From Pseudomonas sp. ACN8 (lineage in GTDB: Bacteria; Pseudomonadota; Gammaproteobacteria; Pseudomonadales; Pseudomonadaceae), in NCBI RefSeq assembly GCF_002303925.1, contig NZ_MRCS01000005.1, forward strand, positions 62,001 to 126,000: a DNA stretch of 64,000 nt, given 5' to 3'. Position numbers and translations under genes: made by a program. Below the pieces are notes generated by a model that made no database searches, was not told the origin of the DNA, and worked only from the letters and a program-made list of their open reading frames with translations. Below, in pieces: positions 38,151 through 46,361 of the stretch. The first letter of the stretch is position 1; the number at the start of each line of letters is the position of its first letter.

Positions 38151-41100
38151 ATCTGACCGCCATGCACAGGCCGTTGACCAGGCTCATTTCGTGGGGCGTC
38201 ATGCATCGCACGGCGGTCAGGTCCGGGCAGGCGACAATGCAAGCCAGGGATTTGGCGCGACTGACGGCCACGTTCAAGCGGTTTTTCGAGTACAGGAAAC
38301 CAATGTCTCTGGGCAAGTAGTCTTCATTCGAGGTCGCCATCGATACGATGACAATCTCCGCTTCTTGTCCCTGAAACTTATCCACAGTGCCGACACGAGC
38401 GCCCGCTGGCAGCACCTGTTTCAACAACTGCACTTGCAGGTTATAGGGTGCTACTACGAGGATGTTTTCGATGCAGATCGCGTGCTCTGCGCCCTTGTTA
38501 TCCACATAACGCTGCCGCAAGAAGTAAGCGTAAAGCGCTTTGACTTGCGCCGCTTCTTCGTCCGAACTCTGGCTGTTGCCATCGTGCGCCACAGGGCAAA
38601 ACATCAGCCCGCTGGTCGGCACCTCCGGTCGCTGGCCATCCAGTAACAACACCCGTTGCTCGGTACCTGGCGCCGAAGAAAGTTGCCCTTCGTAAACGGC
38701 TTGCGAAATGAATGAGCAAACGTGGGGGTGCATCCGCCAGGTTTGCGCCAGGAACACCCCACGATCAGGCGCGATGGTAGGCGTACCATCCAGCAGATAG
38801 TCGAGGATGGAATCGCCGGAGCGACCCGGATGCACGCCTTGCACCGGTTGCGACAATTGCATCTGATCGCCCATCAGGACGATGTTACGCGCAGCCATGC
38901 CCATCGTGACCAGATTCGCCACACTCACCTGGCCAGCCTCGTCGATGAAGAGATAGTCCAGTTGCTCGGTGAAGGCGGGATCGGCAAATAGCCAGGCGGT
39001 GCCGGCCGTCAAGTCAATGTTCGGCCCCCAGGCATCGAGGAATTCCTTTTTGTCCTCGATGGAACGAATGCAGCGGCCGGTGAACTCCGTACCTTCTCCG
39101 TCCGAGGACTTTTTCAACCCCGTGAAAGTGAACCCCTCTTCTTGCGCACGAGATTCAACCGCCGCCAGCAGGTTGTTGATGGCGTGGTGCGAATTGGATG
39201 TTACGCCGATGCGCTTGCCCGCCTTGAGCAAGTCAACGATGACGTGCGAGCCAGTGTAGGTTTTGCCTGCACCTGGCGGTCCCTGAATAAAGAGCACGCT
39301 GTGTTCGAGGTTACGAACCACCTGCTTGATGGCTTCAACCGTCGGCAGGCCTGGATCAAGCAGGGGTGCACCGGGCTCGACATCTTTCACCCGTGGGGCG
39401 CGTCGATACAGGAAGTCCGCAACCGCCTGGAAGTGCTGTTCGCCAGCCAAGAGGCTGTCGGCATAACGGAACATCGCCTTGCGCAGAGGCGTAGAGGGGA
39501 TCGGCCTGCCGGGAATCATGTCGAAGTAATCAGGCGGCGCATTTCTCTGGGTAGCCTTGAATGTCGCCAGACCGTTGTCATGGTCCAGATGAACCAGCTG
39601 TACGCTGGCCAGGGACTCGGTGATGACGCCCTGAGAACCGGCACGCATTTTGGTTTCCTGGGGTTCGAAACTGTACTCATACAAAAATGACTGTTTGATC
39701 GGTTCCGGCAGTGTTTTCGTGCGCTGCAAACCGGCCAGGCTCTCGATGTCCTCCAGCAGCTCCTCAGTTGTCATGTCCTGGCGGCTGAACAGTTGCCACC
39801 ACGTCGGTTTCTCTGCACGGCGGTGGAAGTCGAGTAGCTGGAAGGTGAGCAACGTGACCTGATCCTCGTCACTCATGGCCTCGTCGTCGGTGCTCAGATC
39901 ACCCAGCAAACGATCGCGATAATCTTCCAGACGAATCTCGATCTCCTTCTGCTCCGCCATGGATTTCTCGCTTTCGGCTTCAGGCCTGAGAAAAGCGCCT
40001 GCATTCGACGGTTTTATTTCCAACAGCCAGTCACGCAGAAGATAGGTCGATAGCACATCGTCTTCGTTGTAACGCTCGATCTGCTCAAGCAACGCCGATT
40101 CGCCGGTCTCTTTCCACCGCTCATAAAACACGATGCTCGCGCCGGCATTGGTGACGTCGCCGTCGCGCTGATCCATGTAAAAGTGCTCGATATTCTTGAT
40201 CGAGTAGCTGGGCTCGGACACCCGGATCGCTTCGCGCACAACCTTGTACAGATCGATCAGTTTGCCGTTGCGCAGCAACCAGTCCACTTGTGCTTCACGC
40301 GTCCCGTGCTGGCTCATCAGGCGCTTGATAGCTGTCTCTTCGTAACTGGCGTAGTGGTAAATATGCGCGTCGGGGTAACGCTTAAGATGGCTGGTGACCC
40401 AGTCGATGAACTGCTCGAAGGCGACCTTTTCTTCTTCTCGGGTATGCGCCCAGAAGGGTTTGAAGATTCGCTGCCCACCCTCGTCGATGTAAAGACCGAA
40501 GAGGTATTCCAGGCCGCCCTCTTCCAGCGGATTGCCCTCCATATCGAAGAACAGGTCGCCCTCGACCGCCTTGGGCATCCGATAAAAACCACGTCGCTCA
40601 CCCGACACGGGAAGCAGCTCGAATAGCGGGACATCACTGGAACGCCCCTGGAACTGCAAACGCGCCTGATGCCGCAACTTGCTCAATGACTCTGTCTGCA
40701 GTTTTGGAATGCGCAGGTCGTCAGTACTGTCCGCCAGCTGGTGCAATGTGGTCACGCCGGCACTCTGTAACTTCTGGATTTGCGAACGACTGATACCAGC
40801 TACCGCCGAGAGGTGATCGTCCTGCAGTCGTTGTTCGTCGCAGCGATCACGCCAGGCGCAGAACCCACAATGCCCGCATGGCTCCGGGTAGGTAACGGGT
40901 CGCTCGGCACCGTTCACGAACGCTTCGAAACGCTGTAGCACATGCTCCAGATAATCGGCGTAGTCGGCGACCCGAAATGCCTGCTCGGTACACGCAGCAT
41001 CACCGAGTACGACGTACATGAACTGTGGCTGTACGCCCTGGATCGAGATCAGCATTCGTGAATAAAGCGCAACCTGTACAAGGAACTTGGCCTTGGCCGT

Positions 41101-41514
41101 TTTCGCCAGCTTGGTGTCGATCACCTCATAGCTGTGGTCGCCCAGCGCCGACACCCGCGGCACTTTGCGCAGGAAGTCGGCATGACCAATAAAGGCGCCT
41201 TCCTGAAGCGACGCCTGGAAGATGATATCGGCGCCGGCCTTCATGGCCTGGATGGTCAGTTCCACCCGGCGCGCGAAACTCGGATTGCCCTCGGCAATGT
41301 CGACAACGTTGGCGTATTGGTTTTTGAGCCGTTCGAAAAAGGCCGCTTCATGGGCCAGACCTTTGTCCTGGATCAAACGGTTCTGTTCGCTTGCCGCCGC
41401 TTTCTCCATAGGGATGACAAGGTTCTGAAGATCCAGCGCCGTGAGGTGCTGGCACTCAAGAAAACCGCAGATGTCTGAGGCGGAGTACAACTGAATTCCG
41501 TTTCGGGTTTGCAT
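38125..41514 (-). CDS. RecB-like nuclease / RNase H-like / UPF1-type helicase fusion (TM0106 family)
   Basis: A 1129-aa protein. The N-terminal ~230 residues are a TM0106-type RecB-like nuclease with candidate iron-sulfur cysteines CGHCGFCAWRDRC near 213-225. A YprB-like RNase H-fold domain follows (DLFFDMEGNPLEEGG near 318, to ~520). The C-terminal superfamily 1 helicase has Walker A GPPGAGKT (about 745-752), Walker B FIDEAGQ, and C-terminal motifs GTVDKFQGQEAEIVIVS and NRLNVAVSRAK, typical of UPF1/DNA2-like helicases. It probably unwinds and cuts nucleic acid. Related nuclease-helicases act in phage defence; specific membership is not established. Confidence 0.87.
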   Translation of the reverse strand: MQTRNGIQLYSASDICGFLECQHLTALDLQNLVIPMEKAAASEQNRLIQDKGLAHEAAFFERLKNQYANVVDIAEGNPSFARRVELTIQAMKAGADIIFQASLQEGAFIGHADFLRKVPRVSALGDHSYEVIDTKLAKTAKAKFLVQVALYSRMLISIQGVQPQFMYVVLGDAACTEQAFRVADYADYLEHVLQRFEAFVNGAERPVTYPEPCGHCGFCAWRDRCDEQRLQDDHLSAVAGISRSQIQKLQSAGVTTLHQLADSTDDLRIPKLQTESLSKLRHQARLQFQGRSSDVPLFELLPVSGERRGFYRMPKAVEGDLFFDMEGNPLEEGGLEYLFGLYIDEGGQRIFKPFWAHTREEEKVAFEQFIDWVTSHLKRYPDAHIYHYASYEETAIKRLMSQHGTREAQVDWLLRNGKLIDLYKVVREAIRVSEPSYSIKNIEHFYMDQRDGDVTNAGASIVFYERWKETGESALLEQIERYNEDDVLSTYLLRDWLLEIKPSNAGAFLRPEAESEKSMAEQKEIEIRLEDYRDRLLGDLSTDDEAMSDEDQVTLLTFQLLDFHRRAEKPTWWQLFSRQDMTTEELLEDIESLAGLQRTKTLPEPIKQSFLYEYSFEPQETKMRAGSQGVITESLASVQLVHLDHDNGLATFKATQRNAPPDYFDMIPGRPIPSTPLRKAMFRYADSLLAGEQHFQAVADFLYRRAPRVKDVEPGAPLLDPGLPTVEAIKQVVRNLEHSVLFIQGPPGAGKTYTGSHVIVDLLKAGKRIGVTSNSHHAINNLLAAVESRAQEEGFTFTGLKKSSDGEGTEFTGRCIRSIEDKKEFLDAWGPNIDLTAGTAWLFADPAFTEQLDYLFIDEAGQVSVANLVTMGMAARNIVLMGDQMQLSQPVQGVHPGRSGDSILDYLLDGTPTIAPDRGVFLAQTWRMHPHVCSFISQAVYEGQLSSAPGTEQRVLLLDGQRPEVPTSGLMFCPVAHDGNSQSSDEEAAQVKALYAYFLRQRYVDNKGAEHAICIENILVVAPYNLQVQLLKQVLPAGARVGTVDKFQGQEAEIVIVSMATSNEDYLPRDIGFLYSKNRLNVAVSRAKSLACIVACPDLTAVRCMTPHEMSLVNGLCMAVRYGTVDRHA

Positions 41515-41577
41515 GGTCGTTTCCAGTCCGGTGAAGCACCCAGGAACGCTTCACGCTAATTCAATGTCGTGTGGGAG

Positions 41578-43059
41578 TCAGGCGTCGAGCGAGCATCCGC
41601 GGAAAAACTGCTCGAATAAGGTCGTCGGCAAATGTTGTGCATCGAGCAGGCCGAAGTGCTTGCCCACGTTACGCCCCAACGCCATCAGCGTCCTTGCAGA
41701 GTTCTCTGTACCGGCATATCCGGCGCTCAAGATGTAATCGGTTCGCTCCTTGTCGGTCGTCGCCCGCCGATACGCATTGCCCGTGATCAATACATCCACC
41801 AAACAGACACTTACCCGCTCATCACCCACGGTGAACTGCTCTAATGTCTCGCTTGCCAGTGCCGCACACAGTCCATCCTTGCCACCCGCGACGATTCGCT
41901 CAAGCTCTGCGAGCGGCCGGCCGAACAGGTCGAACTCCTCAATCGAGAACGCGAAACAGTAGCCCTGCGCCGTAGCACGCGTGAGCGGGTTCTCGTTACG
42001 CGGGTTCGTCAACAGCCAGGCAACGAAGGACGCTTTATCGTCGAGCGAACCGCTGCGGCGGAAGGCCAGATAATCCTTGAGGACCTGACTGAAGGGGTGC
42101 CCGGTAGGCACCCAGCCGGTGGCGTCACGTTCACTTTTCTGCGCGTCGATCTCTGGCACTGCTTCTTTCGGATCAGTCGCCAGAGTTACACCAAAGCACC
42201 GCAGGTCATAGCCGAGCATAAACAGGCTGGCCTCGAAGGCGTGGCATCGCGCGGGCAGAGCCCCTTGTTCGGCAAACCAGCCGGTACGCTCGAGCAGGGC
42301 TCGGATAATCCACCCCAACCGCACCTGCCAACGTGCCCATGCGGCATAATCGATCGCCGAAAATTGCGGCGCCGCCAGTCCGTTCAAGAACGCTCCCGGG
42401 TTGCGGATCTGGCTGCCACGAGCGCCTCCAGACGGGAAAGCCAGCAGAGGTTTGCCGCTCCCCGTCCATTGCTGGCGAAACAGCGAATACAACATGCCTA
42501 TCGCTGCGCCGACGCGACTGTCATAGATGGGTGAACCCGACGGATCGAGCAAGGCGTGAATCTTGGTCAGGCCAGCATCGAAACGCTCGACACTGATCGC
42601 GTCGAGATCATTCAGATCATTGTCGCCGTCGAGCGACATGAGCCCGGCCATTTCCCGCAGATAGCTCGACAGCTCGCCCTTTTCGGCCAGCCGGTGCAAA
42701 AATGGAATGGCTCCCCGGACACCACCCCAACGAAGAATCTGCAAACACGCCTGAAGCGCTTGTTGTTCGTCCCCCCGGTTGACCGCACTCGTCAGCCACT
42801 CGCGAAGTTGTCCGAGAGAGCGTTGAGTTTCAGCCCAGGTTTGTGAATCCACCGAATTTTGATGGGTATCTTGCCAGCTTGCTTTCCAGCGGTATTGCTC
42901 AAGAATCTGCTCGAAACCCTGAACATCAGCGGTTAAACCGCCCGGCACAAATTTGCTCGCCTTGAAGCGCAGCTTGAACGTCAACGTCGGCAAGTTCGTT
43001 GCGAGCCATGCGATGAAGGACTCAACTTCAGGTTGCGCCAGGAACTGTTCGCGCTTCAT
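41578..43059 (-). CDS. Uncharacterised protein with OGG-fold-like signature
   Basis: A 493-aa protein that I do not recognise with certainty. Near residue 180 it reads LTKIHALLDPSGSPIYDSRV, a TK...P..PIYDSRV pattern resembling HhH-GPD/OGG-fold glycosylase-like proteins (lysine and aspartate of the active site). Other notable segments are FPSGGARGSQIRNPGAF and TGWVPTGHPFSQVLKDYL. The rest is mixed alpha/beta. The ATG at 43057-43059 is used; the frame opens 17 codons earlier. It lies 63 bp upstream of the nuclease-helicase on the same strand, suggesting a common unit and perhaps base recognition before cleavage. Confidence 0.65.
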   Translation of the reverse strand: MKREQFLAQPEVESFIAWLATNLPTLTFKLRFKASKFVPGGLTADVQGFEQILEQYRWKASWQDTHQNSVDSQTWAETQRSLGQLREWLTSAVNRGDEQQALQACLQILRWGGVRGAIPFLHRLAEKGELSSYLREMAGLMSLDGDNDLNDLDAISVERFDAGLTKIHALLDPSGSPIYDSRVGAAIGMLYSLFRQQWTGSGKPLLAFPSGGARGSQIRNPGAFLNGLAAPQFSAIDYAAWARWQVRLGWIIRALLERTGWFAEQGALPARCHAFEASLFMLGYDLRCFGVTLATDPKEAVPEIDAQKSERDATGWVPTGHPFSQVLKDYLAFRRSGSLDDKASFVAWLLTNPRNENPLTRATAQGYCFAFSIEEFDLFGRPLAELERIVAGGKDGLCAALASETLEQFTVGDERVSVCLVDVLITGNAYRRATTDKERTDYILSAGYAGTENSARTLMALGRNVGKHFGLLDAQHLPTTLFEQFFRGCSLDA

Positions 43060-43278
43060 GCAGACCACCTTGCAGGTAATATCGAATGGCCATACCCTAA
43101 GCAAAACCACAGCCCCCGTCCATGTTGTTTGTCCGTACAGGTAAACAAATGGAGCAGGTTCTCAGGCCCTCGATAGAAACTTCTCTACCCATGCCTGGGT
43201 TTAATCAAAAATATGTAAAGTTTTCAGACGCTCCCAATCTGTTGACGTACTGCCCATGACCTCAAGGATCGGCACCCC

Positions 43279-43926
43279 ATGGACCATCAAGCACTCAAGA
43301 CCCGTCATCGACAGGAACGTGAAAGTCATCATCCCAACCTCACCTTGCGTGTTCATCGGGCGCTGAGTTGGCTCAATCGTGCCGAGCAAGCTGACGATGT
43401 CGATGGGCGTTTTATCTTCCTGTGGATCGCCTTCAACTCGGCCTACGCCACCGATATTGACGAGCAGTACCGCCTTTCCGAGCAGTCCACGTTCACGGCG
43501 TTCCTGGACAAACTCTGCGCGCTCGACACGGCCAACCTGATCGAGAATCTGGTCTGGTCCGCGTTCTCCGGCAGCATTCGCGCGTTGCTGGACAACCCCT
43601 ACGTGTTCCAGAGCTTCTGGGATTACCAGAACGGCAAGATCAGCGAGCAACAGTGGACCGAGCGCTTTGCCAGCGGTCGGCGAGCAGCGCAGCAAGCGTT
43701 GGCCAACCGCAATACCCCAGCAGTGCTCGGCGTTCTGTTCAATCGAATTTATACATTGCGAAACCAGGTCATGCATGGGGGCGCAACCTGGAACAGCAGT
43801 GTGAACCGGGATCAGCTGCGCGACTGCTCAAACCTTCTCGGCAAGTTGGTGCCAGTGATTATTTTGCTGATGCTGGATAACCCGGAAACGCTATGGGGTG
43901 ATGCTTGTTATCCGGTTGTTTCTTAG
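43279..43926 (+). CDS. HEPN-domain protein (Apea-like)
   Basis: A 215-aa mainly helical protein. Near the C-terminus it has LFNRIYTLRNQVMHGGATWN with R161-NQVM-H166, the RX4H motif of HEPN ribonucleases, embedded in the LRNQVMHGG context of Apea/HEPN proteins. The N-terminal part (FIFLWIAFNSAYATDI) is also typical. HEPN proteins often act as RNases in abortive infection. It starts a plus-strand run of four genes; the next gene begins 187 bp later. Confidence 0.78.
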   Translation: MDHQALKTRHRQERESHHPNLTLRVHRALSWLNRAEQADDVDGRFIFLWIAFNSAYATDIDEQYRLSEQSTFTAFLDKLCALDTANLIENLVWSAFSGSIRALLDNPYVFQSFWDYQNGKISEQQWTERFASGRRAAQQALANRNTPAVLGVLFNRIYTLRNQVMHGGATWNSSVNRDQLRDCSNLLGKLVPVIILLMLDNPETLWGDACYPVVS

Positions 43927-44113
43927 GTCGTGGGACTTTCCAATCACGCGATCACGAACGAAGTGATTCCGCTGGCTGTTCATCCTCATCACCTAACTTG
44001 CCACTGTCGAGCATGACATCTTCGTCCTCAATCAGAGGGACTGCGAAAATGCGGGGACTTTGGGCGCAAACTGCGCCCGTTCCCGCCCACGAACTGTTCA
44101 AGGAAAGAATGCA

Positions 44114-44848
44114 ATGATCAAGAAATCGGTATCGGAGCTGTCGTTCGTCAACAAAGGGTCGCCATTGCCCACTGTCGAGGTCGACTCGCACTCCGTCGAA
44201 AATGCGGGCTTTAGTATCTACCGCACTGTGATGCAGGTACTGACCCAGTTGGCCGAACAGGACGCATCACTTCGCGCAACCCTTTACATGTACGCTTCTG
44301 CCAGCGTCAATTTCCGTGAGCAGAGCTGGTCTGAATTCCTGTTGGTTGCCGGCCCTAATAAGGTTCTACTGGCCTTGGGCGCTGGCTTCGAGCGGTTGCC
44401 AGCGGTGAAGTCGCGGTTCAGCGATTACGTTTCGTCCTCCATAGCCCTGCGCACCTTTCATGTCGAGGATGGGCTGGTATGGGAGCAGGAGGACGCCTGC
44501 ACTTGGTATTCCAATGGTCAGAGCCTGGCTGACCTGACCGAAGAGGCCGAAGAGGCCGATGATGATCCGGAACTTATAGAGGGGGATGAAGAGGACGAGG
44601 ACTGGGATGTCGAGGAACCAGATGCCGAGGATGAGCAGGGTGCAGACCAGGCCGTGGCCACTGCCGAGCGAAGGGCGGTGCGCTATCGGGCCGCACGTTC
44701 GGATGCGAAGGTCAGCAGCATTCGGGCAGCCATCGAGGAAGTCTTTGGTCTACCGGAAGGTTCGGTCGCGCTCTGTGGACCGGATCGGCGTGCGTTGCGG
44801 GGGGATGCCCGGATCAGGACGTTGCGCAAACGCTGGGAAGAGAGCTGA
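44114..44848 (+). CDS. Uncharacterised protein with acidic linker
   Basis: A 244-aa protein not recognised. The N-terminal ~135 residues look globular (AGFSIYRTVMQVLTQLAEQD; SEFLLVAGPNKVLLALGAGF). Residues about 140-190 are a very acidic linker (EEAEEADDDPELIEGDEEDE). The C-terminal ~60 residues are basic and helical (AERRAVRYRAARSDAKVSSI; GDARIRTLRKRWEES), like a small nucleic-acid-binding module. ATG at 44114 follows AAGGAAAGAATGCA; the upstream 18 open codons are not needed. Only 16 bp separate it from the DUF262 gene, so it is likely a component of that system. Confidence 0.7.
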   Translation: MIKKSVSELSFVNKGSPLPTVEVDSHSVENAGFSIYRTVMQVLTQLAEQDASLRATLYMYASASVNFREQSWSEFLLVAGPNKVLLALGAGFERLPAVKSRFSDYVSSSIALRTFHVEDGLVWEQEDACTWYSNGQSLADLTEEAEEADDDPELIEGDEEDEDWDVEEPDAEDEQGADQAVATAERRAVRYRAARSDAKVSSIRAAIEEVFGLPEGSVALCGPDRRALRGDARIRTLRKRWEES

Positions 44849-44864
44849 GCAGGGGAGCCGATAA

Positions 44865-46361
44865 ATGACGCATGAATCTCCTGTCCGGGTCAGCACCCTG
44901 GCATTCGACGATCTGCTAAAGGTAGGTTGGCCATTGGCACTGGACAGTTATCAGCGCGGCTTCGTGTGGGGCCCGGACAAGCTGTTGCAACTGACCAGTG
45001 ATCTCGCAGAGTTCGCAGGCCAGCCGGACAAAACCTTGCCTTACTACATTGGCGCGGTATTGCTGCATCGCGATGTGCACCAATCGAGAAGGTTCATCAT
45101 CGATGGTCAGCAGCGCATCACGGCGTTGTCGCTGCTGTATCACCGCGCGACCGGTGCACTGCCAGCGGGCCAGGTGCTCAGCTATTCGGGGCAGTCCGCA
45201 CGACATATCCGTGAAGGGATTCAGGCGTTGAAGCAGCAAGAGCCGATTGCACCGGAGATCATCGGAAAGCTTCGTCTGACGGTGATCGAGGTGGACAGCA
45301 GCGACCTTGCCTTCACCTTTTTCGATACCCAGAACAATCGCGGCGTGCCTCTGCGGGCCACCGACCTGCTCAAGGCCTATCACCTGCGTGCGATCGATCA
45401 CGCAGACGCTGAGGGCGATCTGAAGACAGCCCTGCAGCAGCACTGCGCCGAGCGCTGGGAGGCGCTGCAACGTCAACCCGCGATACTGTCGCCCGGCCAG
45501 GATTTTGCCCCCAACCTGTTCAATCGTTTTCTCTGGCGTGCGCGACGTTGGCGCGGTGCGCAAACTCCAGCGGGCAGACACGAGACGCTGCTGACCGAGT
45601 TCCAGTGCGACACATGGAACCACGTTGCGGACAGCCGCAGCAGCGTCGACAGCGTGCCGCTCTACGCCACCCGACACAATCGGCTGGCAACTGCGTTGAC
45701 GCTGACGGGCGACGGAGAGCACGTACTGCACGGCAGTCATCTGCGCATCAGCCACAACCCCGCGAACTTGCCGATGGCACTGCGCCAGCCCATTCATGAG
45801 GGCGTGGGCTTCTTTCTCTACGCAGACAAGTATGCCGCCCTGCTGCAGAGGCTGATGAACGATCCTGCGCCGTGCGCGCAGGTGAGTTTTTTCCGCGCGA
45901 TATATCGACAGCTGCTGTGCAACAACCAGGAGTATCTGCGCGAAATTTTCATGCTCTGCAGCCTGGTGTACATGGATCAGTTCGAAGTCGAGCAACTGAC
46001 CGCGTTTGCCTTACGCCTGGAGTTTCTGCTGGGCGCAATTCGCCTGGAGAAAAAACAGGTCAAGCAGGAAACCGCCGCCAACTTCTTCAGGTTGGCCGAG
46101 CTAAACCTGCTGGATGTGATCGCACAAAGCTACCATCCGAAACAGGTGCTGGACTTTCTGCAAAAGCGCCAAAAGGCCGTGGCATCGTTGTATGCCGATG
46201 AAACGATTGAAGTGGGGAATGGTGTGCAAGGTCGATACAAACGGGCTGTTCTGGCGTTCTACAAAGTGCAGGCGGATCCTGAATGCCGCAACCTTGCGGA
46301 CAAATCGCAATGGCTTGAGGTGTTTCTTAAAGCCTCCCATGGAGGTCGCCATGAGCATTGA
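44865..46361 (+). CDS. DUF262 protein (GmrS/ParB-like) without HNH domain
   Basis: A 498-aa DUF262 protein. The nucleotide-binding/hydrolysis motif is IDGQQR with D80-R84 (FIIDGQQRITALSLL), preceded by YQRGFVWGPDKLLQLTSDL and followed by FFDTQNNRGVPLRATDLLKAY. No DUF1524 nuclease motif is seen in the C-terminal part. In GmrSD, BrxU and SspE the DUF262 domain hydrolyses nucleotides to license or control DNA cleavage. Its 3' end overlaps the next gene (DUF262-DUF1524) by 11 bp, implying paired function. Confidence 0.85.
   Translation: MTHESPVRVSTLAFDDLLKVGWPLALDSYQRGFVWGPDKLLQLTSDLAEFAGQPDKTLPYYIGAVLLHRDVHQSRRFIIDGQQRITALSLLYHRATGALPAGQVLSYSGQSARHIREGIQALKQQEPIAPEIIGKLRLTVIEVDSSDLAFTFFDTQNNRGVPLRATDLLKAYHLRAIDHADAEGDLKTALQQHCAERWEALQRQPAILSPGQDFAPNLFNRFLWRARRWRGAQTPAGRHETLLTEFQCDTWNHVADSRSSVDSVPLYATRHNRLATALTLTGDGEHVLHGSHLRISHNPANLPMALRQPIHEGVGFFLYADKYAALLQRLMNDPAPCAQVSFFRAIYRQLLCNNQEYLREIFMLCSLVYMDQFEVEQLTAFALRLEFLLGAIRLEKKQVKQETAANFFRLAELNLLDVIAQSYHPKQVLDFLQKRQKAVASLYADETIEVGNGVQGRYKRAVLAFYKVQADPECRNLADKSQWLEVFLKASHGGRHEH

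Noticed and set aside
43952..44191. 79-codon minus-strand frame ending in an acidic VPLIEDEDVMLDSGKLGDED tail
   Set aside because: The tail looks protein-like and might be the 3' end of a lost gene, but no start or upstream domain supports it and it overlaps the acidic-linker gene.
44916..45995. 359-codon minus-strand frame opposite the first DUF262 gene
   Set aside because: Shadow frame; the plus strand has the DGQQR motif and overlaps correctly with its neighbour.
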